Shown: in pieces, positions 51,842 to 61,441 of the stretch
Numbering within the stretch: position 1 is the first letter of the stretch
Layout of the letters: each line of letters begins with the position of its first letter
Program-made: the position numbers and the translations under genes
The notes under the pieces: model-generated
The model's database searches: none
What the model was told of the DNA's origin: nothing
Seen by the model: the letters and a program-made list of their open reading frames with translations, nothing else
From: Chryseobacterium sp. JAH
GTDB lineage: Bacteria; Bacteroidota; Bacteroidia; Flavobacteriales; Weeksellaceae
Length of the DNA stretch: 64,000 nucleotides
Assembly: GCF_001507335.1 (NCBI RefSeq)
Contig: NZ_LMAH01000001.1
Span: 124,001 to 188,000 of the forward strand
Reading direction: 5' to 3'

Positions 51842-53275
51842 TTATTTCAAAATCCACTGAGTTGCCAACTGAATTTGATTATCATTATTTAAATCTTTAG
51901 AAGGTTCCACTAATTCATCAGGTTGTATTTTCCCGGTATAATTTTTACCTGTCCTGTCCATTTCATAAGAACTTGCCAGAAGAATCATTTTCCCATCGCT
52001 TAGTTTGAATCCTTTATTTGCACTTGTCAGTCCAGCAGAAGGAGTTCCGAAAGTTCTCACATTGGTTTTTCCAATAAAAGAAATAGCAGTCGCTTCACCG
52101 CTGCTCGCTGTCATGGGACCAATTAAAACAGCAATGCGATTATTTTCATTTTTAAGGTGGTAAGGTTTGCTCGTCTTTGTATAGTTGGTTTTTCCATTTT
52201 TATATTTCCAAGGAGTTTTCTTTTTTCCATCAGTGAAATATCCTAAAGTTCCATCGCCAATCAATGGTCCCAAACCGGCGATCATAGGAAACATATTTCC
52301 TCCCGTATTGGTTCTCAGATCAACAATCCAGCCCTTGATATCATTTTCGGTATCAAGTTTTTCTATCATCTGCTGAATCTTTGCTGCAAACGAATTGCCG
52401 AGCTTACTGTTCACAGATGAAAATCCGGGAACCATAATATAGCCGATATTTCCTGCAATTAATTTACTTTCTGGTTCTTTAGCTGCAGGATTCGTTGTGT
52501 TTTTCTGATCAACAGTAGTTTTAGATTCAATAAAAGAATGAGAATCTCCGGCTTTTCGCAATTCTTTTAACATATATTGCAAAGCTGGTGAAGTATCATC
52601 TGTCTTTTCCATTCCTTTAGAAATTCTCTGCAGATTGGTTTCCATTTTAGTCCAATCTACTTTTTCCCTGAAAATAGAATATTTCTGAATGATTTTTTTA
52701 AAATCATTAATATAGTTTAAAGCTTCTTTTGATGCCGGTTTTTGCGAAAACGGAATTTCTGTTATGCTGAAATCGTCAAACCACACTTTTCCACCCTTAG
52801 ATAAATAGCCGCCCAATAAAAAATTATCTGCTTCATCATCTATCATAAATTCTAAAGAATACTTTTTCCAGTCAGCATTAGGAATGATATTTTTTCCCTG
52901 AGAAAGTGAATTCCCAAAATCAATCATTTTTTTCTCTTTATCTCTTACCTGTGACCACAATACAATATCTCCAACTGTGTTTTCAGATTTAATGTATGCA
53001 CTTATTTCTATTTTACGCAATCCTTTTCCTGGAACTGTTGCCACCTGAGAGAAAGGCTGGAATCCACCTGCATCTTGTTTTGAACATAAAATCTGTAAAG
53101 AATTATTTCCTGAATACTTCATATTATGATCAATCTGTATTTCATATGGGTAAACGGCCTTTGAATTCCATCCCGTAGGAAAATGATCTTTTAAGCTTTC
53201 GAAGCCCGAATTTTGTAATTGTGCCTGCGCAAAAAATCCGCATAACAAAAGAATACTGAATAAATTTTTGTTCAT
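51842..53275 (-). CDS. S41-family C-terminal processing peptidase, secreted
   Basis: The 477-residue precursor starts at the ATG at 53275 (MNKNLFSILLLCGFFAQAQ is a good signal peptide); the upstream Met at 53296 is less likely. Residues about 20-175 form a beta-sandwich resembling carbohydrate-binding or Ig-like modules (SGNNSLQILCSKQD, GDIVLWSQVRD, KVWFDDFSI). The S41 domain follows, with NIGYIMVPGFSS, GWIVDLRTNTGGNMFP, catalytic Ser in GPMTASSGEATAISF and Lys in FIGKTNVRTFG. It resembles surface or periplasmic tail proteases. A PDZ domain is not obvious. Confidence 0.87.
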   Translation of the reverse strand: MNKNLFSILLLCGFFAQAQLQNSGFESLKDHFPTGWNSKAVYPYEIQIDHNMKYSGNNSLQILCSKQDAGGFQPFSQVATVPGKGLRKIEISAYIKSENTVGDIVLWSQVRDKEKKMIDFGNSLSQGKNIIPNADWKKYSLEFMIDDEADNFLLGGYLSKGGKVWFDDFSITEIPFSQKPASKEALNYINDFKKIIQKYSIFREKVDWTKMETNLQRISKGMEKTDDTSPALQYMLKELRKAGDSHSFIESKTTVDQKNTTNPAAKEPESKLIAGNIGYIMVPGFSSVNSKLGNSFAAKIQQMIEKLDTENDIKGWIVDLRTNTGGNMFPMIAGLGPLIGDGTLGYFTDGKKKTPWKYKNGKTNYTKTSKPYHLKNENNRIAVLIGPMTASSGEATAISFIGKTNVRTFGTPSAGLTSANKGFKLSDGKMILLASSYEMDRTGKNYTGKIQPDELVEPSKDLNNDNQIQLATQWILK

Positions 53276-53347
53276 AAAATTATTTGATTGGTTCAAAAAT
53301 AAAGAAGATGTATCATATAAATGTTTGTTTATGAAATTTTAACGAAA

Positions 53348-53372
53348 GAATCCGCTCTTTAGAAGCGGATTC
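53348..53372 (-). terminator. Hairpin upstream of the S41 gene
   Basis: GAATCCGCT and AGCGGATTC form a nine-base stem with a CTTTAGA loop. On the minus strand it is followed only by TTTCGTT, so it is a weak terminator, or a leader structure 73 bases before the S41 start. Confidence 0.5.
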
Positions 53373-53418
53373 AATAGATAAATACATCTCATTTTTTTTA
53401 ATTAGACAACAACAAAAA

Positions 53419-53446
53419 AGCACAGCCGACGATGCTGTGCTTAAAT
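53419..53446 (-). terminator. Terminator right after the small ORF 53441-53503
   Basis: AAGCACAGC and GCTGTGCTT form a nine-base stem. On the minus strand it is followed by TTTTTTG and starts within the stop codon of the small ORF. Confidence 0.75.
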
Positions 53447-53503
53447 TTTTATTTCAAATTTAATTGCAATTCCGAAAACGAAGAGAGCAAAAATTGATTT
53501 CAT
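53441..53503 (-). CDS. Candidate small hydrophobic protein, 20 residues
   Basis: The ORF reads MKSIFALFVFGIAIKFEIKI and stops directly at a strong terminator hairpin (53419-53446). A short hydrophobic segment with a basic end is what a small membrane peptide looks like. The tight fit between stop codon and terminator is the main argument. No promoter box was confirmed upstream, and the peptide is too short for family assignment. Confidence 0.45.
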   Translation of the reverse strand: MKSIFALFVFGIAIKFEIKI

Positions 53504-53652
53504 TTCAGTTTTATTACATAGTAAATGTAAGAATATTTTTAATACGCAACATTATTTTAATGTTAAAATTCACATCTTATCCACATTTTTTTGTGGATAA
53601 GATTTTTATGCCATAAGATTAAATATAAATGAACTTTTCATCAAATATTTTA

Positions 53653-53660
53653 TATATTTG
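53653..53660 (+). promoter_or_regulatory. -7 box of the T9SS beta-propeller gene
   Basis: TATATTTG lies 16 bases before the ATG. Confidence 0.55.
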
Positions 53661-53676
53661 ATATATTTTCACACTT

Positions 53677-55482
53677 ATGAGACAAATATCCTTTTTTTTC
53701 TATTTATTTTCCTTAACTCTATTTGTAAAAGCGCAATCTGTTTTTCCCTATACGAAAGCATGGGGAACATATGTAGGAGGATCAGGCACTCTTATTTATG
53801 ATCAAAATCAGTACGGTAACGCATTTCATTTAGACAGTTACAACAATATCTATGTTGGCGGTGTTACAAATATGCAGAGTGGTTATCCAGATTCGTACTA
53901 CAATCAATATGTGTATGGCGGTGGCAACAATGTGACAATGGGAGTTTCCTATAATCATTACAACGCCAAATTTTCTGTAGACGGAAATTTTCTAAAAGGA
54001 AGCTATACCGGAGCATCAGGATTAGGATTTACAAATTTAATTGGTATTGATCACAATAATAATAAATACTACATTCAATCAATTCCTGGTCAGGTTCCAA
54101 ATCTTGCAACTCCCGGAGTTTGGGTGGAGCAGACACCTTCAGGAAATTTCAGTTATCTTCTTTCAAAATATGATAATTCTAATAACCTTCTTTGGAAAAC
54201 ATATATACCAAATCCTTCAAATAATTATTTTACCATAAAGTTCGATTCTGATAACAATATTTATTTATTGGGGCGCACTGCCCAGGACATTCCTAATCTT
54301 ACAACAACCGGAGCATTTCAGGAGAATTTCGCATTAATTTCTTCAACAGAGTATGTTAATTCTTTTTTAGTAAAACTTAATACTTCCGGACAGAGAGTTT
54401 GGGCAACCTATATTGCACGGCAAATTTATGATTATGACATTTATGCATCAGGAATCTATCTTTTGACTTTATCATCGAATACACAGGTGCCTGGTTATGC
54501 CACAATAGGAACTTTCCAATCAAATACATTTGGCAAGCAGTTAGTCTTAAAATTTAATACTTCAAATGGCTTCAGGCAGTGGGGTACTTATCTTGGTACA
54601 AATAATACTGATTATAACGATATGGCAAATGATGTAGAAGTAAATGAAACTGGAATATACATCAGCGGGCTCACCTCAATTTCTTCAAACCCTTCTTATT
54701 TCGCAACTTCCGGAGCTTTCAAAACCGCTGTTACAGGAAATACGGATCTCTATCTTACAAAATTCGACTTTACAGGAAACAGAGTTTGGGGAACCTACTT
54801 TGGTAGCAATAATGTAGAAGGTGTAAATGCTTTTCCTAATCTAAGTCTTTTAGGTGACCGTATTGTAATGATAGGTAAACAATATTCCAATACAGATAAT
54901 ATTTCAACCGCAGGAGCATACCTCACAACACCGATTGGTACACTCCCTACATCTACAAATTCTTTTTTTGTAGAATTTGATTCTTCCGGGAGCAGAAAAT
55001 ACTGTTCTTATTTTTTAGACCGTGGCAGCTCAACTTATGGAGATAAGCATTCTCCTGTATTGCTGAATGATGGTTCATTAATAATTTGGGGATTTACCTC
55101 AAATTCTACAGCGGTAGGTACTTCAGGATCTGCATTTCCTTCGATGATAAATCCTTATCCCGGAATGCCATTTGGCTACATTGTTAAATTTAATCTTAAA
55201 AACCAATTAGGAACTACGGATTTACTTAAAAACGATGATTTACAGCTTTATGACAATCCGAACAATGGGAACTTCAGTATTTCAGGAAGTATTTTAGAAA
55301 AGCAGAAAGCAAGCCTTGCCATATTCGATATGTCTGGGAAATTAATTCATCAGACTTCATTTGAAAAAAAGAAAACCAATCAATTTAATTTACGTTATAA
55401 ATTAACAACTGGCAATTATCTGCTTGAAGTAAAATCTGAAAAAGGTATGAAGCTGAAAGTTTTTAAAATGACCGTGAGATAA
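53677..55482 (+). CDS. Secreted SBBP-type beta-propeller protein with T9SS sorting domain
   Basis: The 601-residue precursor has a signal peptide ending in LFVKAQ. The body is a series of about nine SBBP-like units, recognised by repeats of the W[GA]TY[FL]GG or similar (AWGTYVGGSG, QWGTYLGTNNTDY, VWGTYFGSNN) and of GNIYxxG-like turns. The last 80 residues are a type A T9SS domain beginning LYDNPNNGNFSISG. The protein should be released or anchored at the cell surface; no enzyme function is visible. It ends at a bidirectional terminator. Confidence 0.85.
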   Translation: MRQISFFFYLFSLTLFVKAQSVFPYTKAWGTYVGGSGTLIYDQNQYGNAFHLDSYNNIYVGGVTNMQSGYPDSYYNQYVYGGGNNVTMGVSYNHYNAKFSVDGNFLKGSYTGASGLGFTNLIGIDHNNNKYYIQSIPGQVPNLATPGVWVEQTPSGNFSYLLSKYDNSNNLLWKTYIPNPSNNYFTIKFDSDNNIYLLGRTAQDIPNLTTTGAFQENFALISSTEYVNSFLVKLNTSGQRVWATYIARQIYDYDIYASGIYLLTLSSNTQVPGYATIGTFQSNTFGKQLVLKFNTSNGFRQWGTYLGTNNTDYNDMANDVEVNETGIYISGLTSISSNPSYFATSGAFKTAVTGNTDLYLTKFDFTGNRVWGTYFGSNNVEGVNAFPNLSLLGDRIVMIGKQYSNTDNISTAGAYLTTPIGTLPTSTNSFFVEFDSSGSRKYCSYFLDRGSSTYGDKHSPVLLNDGSLIIWGFTSNSTAVGTSGSAFPSMINPYPGMPFGYIVKFNLKNQLGTTDLLKNDDLQLYDNPNNGNFSISGSILEKQKASLAIFDMSGKLIHQTSFEKKKTNQFNLRYKLTTGNYLLEVKSEKGMKLKVFKMTVR

Positions 55483-55485
55483 TAA

Positions 55486-55514
55486 AAAAAGGAAGCAAAT
55501 TTTGCTTCCTTTTA
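55486..55514. terminator. Bidirectional terminator between the T9SS gene and uvrA
   Basis: AAAGGAAGCAAA and TTTGCTTCCTTT form a near-perfect palindrome with A and T tracts. Confidence 0.88.
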
Positions 55515-55534
55515 TGTTTAAATATGATATTGTA

Positions 55535-58321
55535 TTACAACTTCTCTGCGATATACTTCGCAGTATGCGATTTTTTATTTTTAGCTAAATCTTCCGGAGT
55601 TCCTGCAAAAACAACTTCTCCACCGTATTTTCCGGCTTCCGGACCAATGTCGATGATATGATCTGCAGATTTCATAATATCGGGTTGATGTTCAATGACA
55701 ATCACAGAATGTCCAAGATCAATCAAAGCCTGAAGAGATTTTAATAATTTCTGAATATCATGGAAATGCAATCCTGTTGAAGGTTCATCAAAAATAAACA
55801 AAGTCTTATCTGTTGTCACACCTTTCACAAGGAATGATGCCAATTTCACACGCTGCGCTTCACCTCCGGAAAGAGTAGAAGAGCTTTGTCCCAACTGCAG
55901 ATATCCCAAACCAACTTCCTGAAGCGGTGTCAGTTTGGTGACAATTTTATCTTCTTTATTATCTTTAAAAAAGGTCAAAGCTTCATCAACAGTCATGTGA
56001 AGAATATCCGAAATATTTTTTTCGTCAAATCGTACTTCAAGAATCTCGTTTTTGAAACGTGTTCCTTTACAGACTTCACATTCCAGTTCAATATCAGCCA
56101 TAAACTGCATGGAAACATTGATGACTCCCTCTCCTTTACATTCGTCACATCTTCCACCATCAACGTTAAAAGAAAAATGCTTCGGCTTGTAACCCATCAT
56201 TTTCGAAACTTTCTGTTTTGAAAATAAATCTCTGATGTCGTCATACGCTTTCAAATACGTTACAGGATTTGATCGGGATGATTTTCCGATAGGATTTTGA
56301 TCAATTAATTCAATGTGTTTTACCAGTTTTTTCGGAAATTCCACAGAATCATAGTCACCTTTTTTTCCACCCATCCCCAGCTGAATCTGGATGTCATTGG
56401 TAAGAATTTCCTTCATCAAAGTAGATTTTCCACTTCCGGAAACTCCTGAAATCACAACCAAACTTTCTAAAGGAACATCAACATCTATATTTTTAAGATT
56501 ATTGGTTCTTGCACCTTTGATATGAATGAATTCCTTTGCTTTTCTTCGTTTTTCAGGAACTTTAATTTCTAACTTTCCCGTGAGATATTTTGAAGTCAGC
56601 GTAGCAGCATCTTTCAATTCTTTATAATTTCCTGCAAAAACCAATTCACCACCTAGATAACCTGCTTCCGGACCGATATCAATGATATAGTCTGCAGCTC
56701 TCATTACGTCTTCATCATGTTCTACAACAATTACAGTATTTCCTAAATCACGGAGATTTTTTAAAACACCAATCAGATTTTCGGTATCACGAGAGTGCAA
56801 TCCTATCGATGGCTCATCTAATATATAAATGGAACCCACCAAAGAACTCCCCAAACTTGTTGCCAGATTAATCCTCTGACTTTCCCCACCTGAAAGCGTG
56901 TTTGATGTTCTGTTAATCGATAAATATCCTAAACCGACTTTCAGTAAAAACTCCAATCGGGTAGTGATTTCATATAATAATCTCTTAGCAATATCTTTAT
57001 CGTGCTGACTAAGTTGTAAGCTGTTAATCATCGGTGACAATTCATCCAAAGGAAGCTCAATCATCGATTGAATATTATGTCCGTCAATTTTCACCCAAAT
57101 CGTTTCCTCACGCAAGCGAAGACCTTCACAAGTCGGGCAAAGCGTTTTTCCACGGTAACGGGACAACATCACACGATACTGAATTTTATATAAATTTTCT
57201 TCAAGCATTACGAAGAAATTATTCAGAGAAGGAAACGTTTTACTTCCGTCACCTTTCCAAAGATAATTCTTCTGTTCTTTGGACAATTGATGATAAGGCT
57301 TATGAATAGGGAAGTCTTTTGCTTTTTTAATGAAATCTTTTTTCCATTCGCTCATCGTTTCACCTTTCCATGAAGCAATGGCGTCTTCAAAAACAGATAA
57401 GGCTTTATTGGGAATAACCAAATCTTCATCAATTCCAATCACTTTTCCGTACCCCTCACAGGTCGGACAAGCACCGTAAGGATTATTAAAACTAAAAAAA
57501 TGAACGTTCGGCTCAAGAAATTCTAATCCGTCAAGCTCAAATTTATTAGAGAAATCTTTCCTGTCTCCGTTTGCAATATTTTTTAATGAACAATATCCGC
57601 GACCTTCATAGAAAGCCATTTGAATCGAATCTGCCAAACGCTGAAGAAAACTTTCGTCATCTTCATACGAAAAACGGTCGATGACCAAATTGATTATCAT
57701 TCCTTTTTCAGGCTTGAATCCGAAGCTTTCTAAATCTTCTATTCCGGCAACATTTCCATTAACTTCCAATCTTGTGAATCCTGCAAGTTTCAGAATATTT
57801 AAATTTTCAGTGAAATTTTCAATATCATATTCCAAAGGAGCAGTTAATAGAAATGAGGTATCACTTTTTGCCGATTTAATGTAATCAATCACATCAGAAA
57901 CTGAATCTTTTTTCACTTCATCACCTGAAACCGGAGAAAATGTTCTCCCGATTCTTGCAAAAAGAAGTTTCATATAATCGTAAATCTCAGTGGAAGTTCC
58001 CACCGTCGAACGAGGATTCGAAGAAATTACTTTCTGCTGTATTGCAATCGAAGGTGCTAACCCTTTGATATCATCAACTTTAGGTTTTTCTAACTTGCCT
58101 AAAAACTGACGTGCATAAGAACTCAAACTTTCTACATAACGTCTTTGTCCTTCAGCATAAATCGTATCAAATGCCAGAGAAGATTTTCCGCTTCCGGAAA
58201 CTCCTGTAATGACGATCAATTTATTTTTAGGAATTAATACATCTATGTGTTTCAGGTTGTTAAGATGTGCATTCTTAACGAAAACCTGTTTTTTTATATC
58301 TATTTCTGTAATTGGAGCCAT
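55535..58321 (-). CDS. uvrA: Excinuclease ABC subunit A
   Basis: UvrA finds DNA lesions and loads UvrB in nucleotide excision repair. The 928-residue protein has two ABC ATPase halves with Walker A GVSGSGKSSLAFDT and GVSGSGKSTLMKE, two signature motifs (NTLSGGESQRI and [14 protein letters not shown]) and zinc-finger Cys pairs (CPTCEGYG, CPTCEGLR, CDECKGEG, CEVCKGTR). Length and layout are normal. It has no operon partners. Confidence 0.97.
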   Translation of the reverse strand: MAPITEIDIKKQVFVKNAHLNNLKHIDVLIPKNKLIVITGVSGSGKSSLAFDTIYAEGQRRYVESLSSYARQFLGKLEKPKVDDIKGLAPSIAIQQKVISSNPRSTVGTSTEIYDYMKLLFARIGRTFSPVSGDEVKKDSVSDVIDYIKSAKSDTSFLLTAPLEYDIENFTENLNILKLAGFTRLEVNGNVAGIEDLESFGFKPEKGMIINLVIDRFSYEDDESFLQRLADSIQMAFYEGRGYCSLKNIANGDRKDFSNKFELDGLEFLEPNVHFFSFNNPYGACPTCEGYGKVIGIDEDLVIPNKALSVFEDAIASWKGETMSEWKKDFIKKAKDFPIHKPYHQLSKEQKNYLWKGDGSKTFPSLNNFFVMLEENLYKIQYRVMLSRYRGKTLCPTCEGLRLREETIWVKIDGHNIQSMIELPLDELSPMINSLQLSQHDKDIAKRLLYEITTRLEFLLKVGLGYLSINRTSNTLSGGESQRINLATSLGSSLVGSIYILDEPSIGLHSRDTENLIGVLKNLRDLGNTVIVVEHDEDVMRAADYIIDIGPEAGYLGGELVFAGNYKELKDAATLTSKYLTGKLEIKVPEKRRKAKEFIHIKGARTNNLKNIDVDVPLESLVVISGVSGSGKSTLMKEILTNDIQIQLGMGGKKGDYDSVEFPKKLVKHIELIDQNPIGKSSRSNPVTYLKAYDDIRDLFSKQKVSKMMGYKPKHFSFNVDGGRCDECKGEGVINVSMQFMADIELECEVCKGTRFKNEILEVRFDEKNISDILHMTVDEALTFFKDNKEDKIVTKLTPLQEVGLGYLQLGQSSSTLSGGEAQRVKLASFLVKGVTTDKTLFIFDEPSTGLHFHDIQKLLKSLQALIDLGHSVIVIEHQPDIMKSADHIIDIGPEAGKYGGEVVFAGTPEDLAKNKKSHTAKYIAEKL

Positions 58322-58563
58322 AGTAAAATTGTGACCAACAAAAATACGAAATTCTGAGTAGTAAATTTAAAAGATTTTGTAATAAAACCTTTGGTTCTCC
58401 AAAATACTGTTCGCAAAAATTTCTTTAAAAGTGAATGTTTTTTTGAAGTTTATTTTAATTTTAGTCTTAATTTGTTTTTAATTGCAAAATTAAAATTTAT
58501 ATCCAAAAAAATGACAGCATTGGCTGTAAAAACAAACAGTGGTTTTATTCAACATGATTCAAT

Positions 58564-59370
58564 ATGCGTTTTAAAAGATTTTTGTTTATCTGCGTACTTA
58601 CCTTTCAGTCAATACATTCGCAAAATAAATATGATAATGCAGAGCTTAAAATTGATTATCAAATGATTATCTCAGATGATCAAGTCAATAACAACGGGAC
58701 TGACGTGCGACATTCGTATGATTTCACTCTTTTATGTAATGCGGTAAAATCAATTTACGCAAATAATGGATTGCAAAATTACTATGAATTTATCCGAAAA
58801 AGCAGAAGTAACAGACAGGCACCAAGCCTAGATAGAAGTCTGTATCCAAAATCTAAGAGCAGCGTATATAAAGAGGGTGGAAGTGTAGTTGTAACTTTGC
58901 CGGTTGGGAATAATCTGTATAGTTTTAATGAGCCTGAATTGAAATGGGAAACAGTTTCAAATGAAAAAAAAGAGATTTTAGGAAATCTGTGTTTAAAGGC
59001 AAAGGCAATTACAGACACAGGCCAATTATATTATGCATGGTATTGTCCCAAAATTCCAATTCCTGAAGGACCATTTCGTTTTAAAGGACTTGCGGGATTA
59101 ATTTTAGAAGTACATAACGAAAACAGAAGCCTGATCATCGAGGCAACTAAAATAGAAAAATCAAACGATATTATTGAGCCAATTGCTTACGTAAATACAG
59201 TACATTTAAAAGAGAAAGCTGATTTTATAAAAAAAAGATCAGAATATATTGACAATCCTAATGCTGATAAGTTTTCTTCACCTTACAAAGCTTACACCCT
59301 TGACGGAAAGGAAATAAAAGTTGACAAAAGAAAGTCACTACAGGTAAATGAAAATATTCTTTTAGATTAA
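58564..59370 (+). CDS. GLPGLI-family secreted protein, fourth copy
   Basis: The 268-residue precursor has a signal peptide ending near SIHSQ. The name motif appears as RFKGLAGLILEV (near residue 172), preceded by TGQLYYAWYCPKIPIPEGPF. It is much more diverged than the tandem copies at 31433-34030, and the first 130 residues (YDFTLLCNAVKSIYANN) differ. The ATG at 58564 is chosen for its signal peptide; the longer upstream frame is different. It ends at a terminator and precedes a TonB-dependent receptor gene. Confidence 0.82.
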   Translation: MRFKRFLFICVLTFQSIHSQNKYDNAELKIDYQMIISDDQVNNNGTDVRHSYDFTLLCNAVKSIYANNGLQNYYEFIRKSRSNRQAPSLDRSLYPKSKSSVYKEGGSVVVTLPVGNNLYSFNEPELKWETVSNEKKEILGNLCLKAKAITDTGQLYYAWYCPKIPIPEGPFRFKGLAGLILEVHNENRSLIIEATKIEKSNDIIEPIAYVNTVHLKEKADFIKKRSEYIDNPNADKFSSPYKAYTLDGKEIKVDKRKSLQVNENILLD

Positions 59371-59395
59371 AGTATAAATTATTAATCGACCAATA

Positions 59396-59428
59396 AAAAT
59401 CCACTTTGCAAAACGTGGATTTTTTATT
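59396..59428 (+). terminator. Terminator of the fourth GLPGLI gene
   Basis: AAAATCCAC and GTGGATTTT form a stem followed by T, so the receptor gene downstream has its own promoter. Confidence 0.82.
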
Positions 59429-59518
59429 TCAAATACAGAAACAATATATCGGCAATCTTTAAAAACAACAGACATAATTTATAGTAAAATTTGTCAAAAT
59501 ATAATATGACAAGTATCA

Positions 59519-59550
59519 TTTTTTGGTCTGATTGAAGTCTGCTAATTTTG
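59519..59550 (+). promoter_or_regulatory. Promoter of the TonB-dependent receptor gene
   Basis: TTTTTG (ending 59525) and TAATTTTG (59543-59550) are spaced by 17 bases, 28 bases before the ATG. Confidence 0.7.
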
Positions 59551-59578
59551 AACGCTTCAAACTTAACTATATAAAACT

Positions 59579-61390
59579 ATGATCAGAAAACTGATTACCC
59601 TTTCCACTGCTTCACTTTTTTTTTCGGTTTCAGCTCAGGAAAAATTTGCAGAGATTGATTCTGTAGAGATTCAGGGGAAATTTATCTCAACTCCTTACAA
59701 ATCTGCCAACCAGAATATTTCAGTCATTACGAGAACAGATATCTTAAATTCACCTGCAACAAGTATTGACGAGATTCTTCAGCAAATTGCAGGAATGGAT
59801 ATAAGAAGGAGAGGTGCCAACGGTGTGCAGAGTGATATTAGCTTTCGTGGAAGTTCTTTCGAACAGGTTCTTTTGCTCATAAACGGAATCAGAATGAATG
59901 ATTCTCAAACCGGTCACAATTCACTGAATGTGCCGGTAGATTTGGAAGATGTTGAGAGAATTGAGATTATCAAAGGTCCGGCAGCAAGACGTTTCGGACA
60001 AAATGCTTATGCCGGAGCCATTAATATCATCACGAAAGCGACTCCCGGAAGAAGAGTGAAAATAAAAGCTGAAGCAGGCGATTACGAAACGTACGGTCTT
60101 GGTTTGAATGCCAATTTTGGAAATGGAAAATTTTCAAATCTACTACAGGCAAACTCAAATTCTTCGCAAGGGTACCGCCACAATACAGATTTTGAAATGA
60201 AAAATGTCTTTTATCAAAATCAGTTACAAATTAAAAACGGAAGCATCAGATTACAGGCTGGTATTTCTGAGAAAAAATTTGGAGCGAACGGTTTTTATTC
60301 ATCACCTGCTGCGACTGAACAGTATGAGGAACTTCAGGCTTCAATCGTAAGTTTGGCTCATCAACAAACGTTTGGAAAATTAAAATTAAATTCAAATGTG
60401 TATTGGCGACGTGGGCAGGATATGTATCTTTTTAACAGAGAAAAACCCGAAATCTACAGAAACATGCACATCGGAAATAATGTGGGTGGCGAAGTGAATT
60501 CAAGTTACACTTCAAAACTGGGAACTACGGGGATAGGTGTAGAATTGAGAAAAGAATTTTTGGCAAGTAACAATTTAGGTCACAGAGAACGTTTTGTTTC
60601 TCAGGTTTTCTTTGAACATCATTTATCTCTTTTAGATAAAAAATTGAACATTACTCCAGGGATTTCATGGGCAAATTATTCTAATGAAGGAAATTTCTTT
60701 TATCCCGGATTGGATGTGGGTTATACTTTCTACGAAAACAATAAAATCTACGGAAACATCTCAAAAGTTCACCGTGTACCAACTTTCACAGACTTATATT
60801 ATACCAGCAAAACAGAACGGGGAAATGAAAACTTGCTGCCTGAAAGTGCAGTGTATGCAGAAGTTGGATATCAATATCAGAACAAAAATATCTTAGGAAA
60901 AGTAAGTGGTTTCTACAGGGGCTCATCGGATGCTATCGATTGGGTAAAAAACTCTTTGCAAGATCCTATCTGGTATGCAAAAAATGTGGGTGATACAGAA
61001 ATCAAGGGTGTTGAAGCTGAAGTGAGTCATCAAATTTTGGATTGGATGAAATATACTCTTGGATACACTTATTTAGATAATAAATTCAAAGAATTCAATA
61101 ACGGATATTCAAGATATGTACTTGATAATCTAAAACATCAGTTTGTAGCAAAATTAAATACTAAATTTTTAAAATATTTCACTAACGAATTAGTTTACAG
61201 ATATAGCGACCGTGTGAATTTGGGAAGTTATAATCTTTTGGATGAAAAAATAAGCTTTACAAAAAATGACTTATCGGTTTATGTTTTGATTAACAATGTC
61301 ACAGATTCTGATTACACAGAAACATTTGGTGTACCGATGCCTCAGAGATGGTTTCACATTGGTTTGACTTACAATATTAATGTTAAGTAA
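59579..61390 (+). CDS. TonB-dependent outer-membrane receptor
   Basis: The 603-residue protein has a signal peptide (ending SVSAQ), a plug domain (TSIDEILQQIAGMDIRRRGANGVQSDISFRGSSFEQVLLL, then PVDLEDVERIEIIKGPAARRFGQNAYAGAINIIT) and a beta barrel ending in PMPQRWFHIGLTYNI, as TonB receptors do. At about 600 residues it is a short receptor without a carboxypeptidase-like N-terminal domain. It belongs to the vitamin B12/siderophore-type group by size, but the ligand is unknown. No cobalamin riboswitch is visible upstream. A DUF2490 gene follows. Confidence 0.9.
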   Translation: MIRKLITLSTASLFFSVSAQEKFAEIDSVEIQGKFISTPYKSANQNISVITRTDILNSPATSIDEILQQIAGMDIRRRGANGVQSDISFRGSSFEQVLLLINGIRMNDSQTGHNSLNVPVDLEDVERIEIIKGPAARRFGQNAYAGAINIITKATPGRRVKIKAEAGDYETYGLGLNANFGNGKFSNLLQANSNSSQGYRHNTDFEMKNVFYQNQLQIKNGSIRLQAGISEKKFGANGFYSSPAATEQYEELQASIVSLAHQQTFGKLKLNSNVYWRRGQDMYLFNREKPEIYRNMHIGNNVGGEVNSSYTSKLGTTGIGVELRKEFLASNNLGHRERFVSQVFFEHHLSLLDKKLNITPGISWANYSNEGNFFYPGLDVGYTFYENNKIYGNISKVHRVPTFTDLYYTSKTERGNENLLPESAVYAEVGYQYQNKNILGKVSGFYRGSSDAIDWVKNSLQDPIWYAKNVGDTEIKGVEAEVSHQILDWMKYTLGYTYLDNKFKEFNNGYSRYVLDNLKHQFVAKLNTKFLKYFTNELVYRYSDRVNLGSYNLLDEKISFTKNDLSVYVLINNVTDSDYTETFGVPMPQRWFHIGLTYNINVK

Positions 61391-61419
61391 ACTTAACATT
61401 ACCGAATTGTTAAATCATT

Positions 61420-61427
61420 TACTTTTG
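61420..61427 (+). promoter_or_regulatory. -7 box of the DUF2490 gene
   Basis: TACTTTTG lies 14 bases before the ATG; the gene may also be read through from the receptor gene. Confidence 0.45.
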
Positions 61428-61441
61428 CAAAAATTTTTTGG

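Larger units (their letters stand above)
53276..53676. other. 401-bp intergenic region with hairpins and a small ORF
   Basis: This gap between the S41 and T9SS genes holds two strong hairpins (53348-53372 and 53419-53442), a 20-codon ORF on the minus strand (53441-53503) and the -7 box of the next gene at 53653-53660. I see no tRNA or known ncRNA. The hairpins sit on the path of the S41 gene's leader. Confidence 0.55.

Noticed and set aside
53339-53392. 17-codon minus-strand frame MRCIYLLNPLLKSGFFR
   Set aside because: It spans a hairpin and has no start signal; mentioned only as a possible leader peptide.
59371-59578. Possible cobalamin riboswitch before the TonB receptor
   Set aside because: The gap is short and has only a terminator and a promoter; no B12-box-like sequence is seen.
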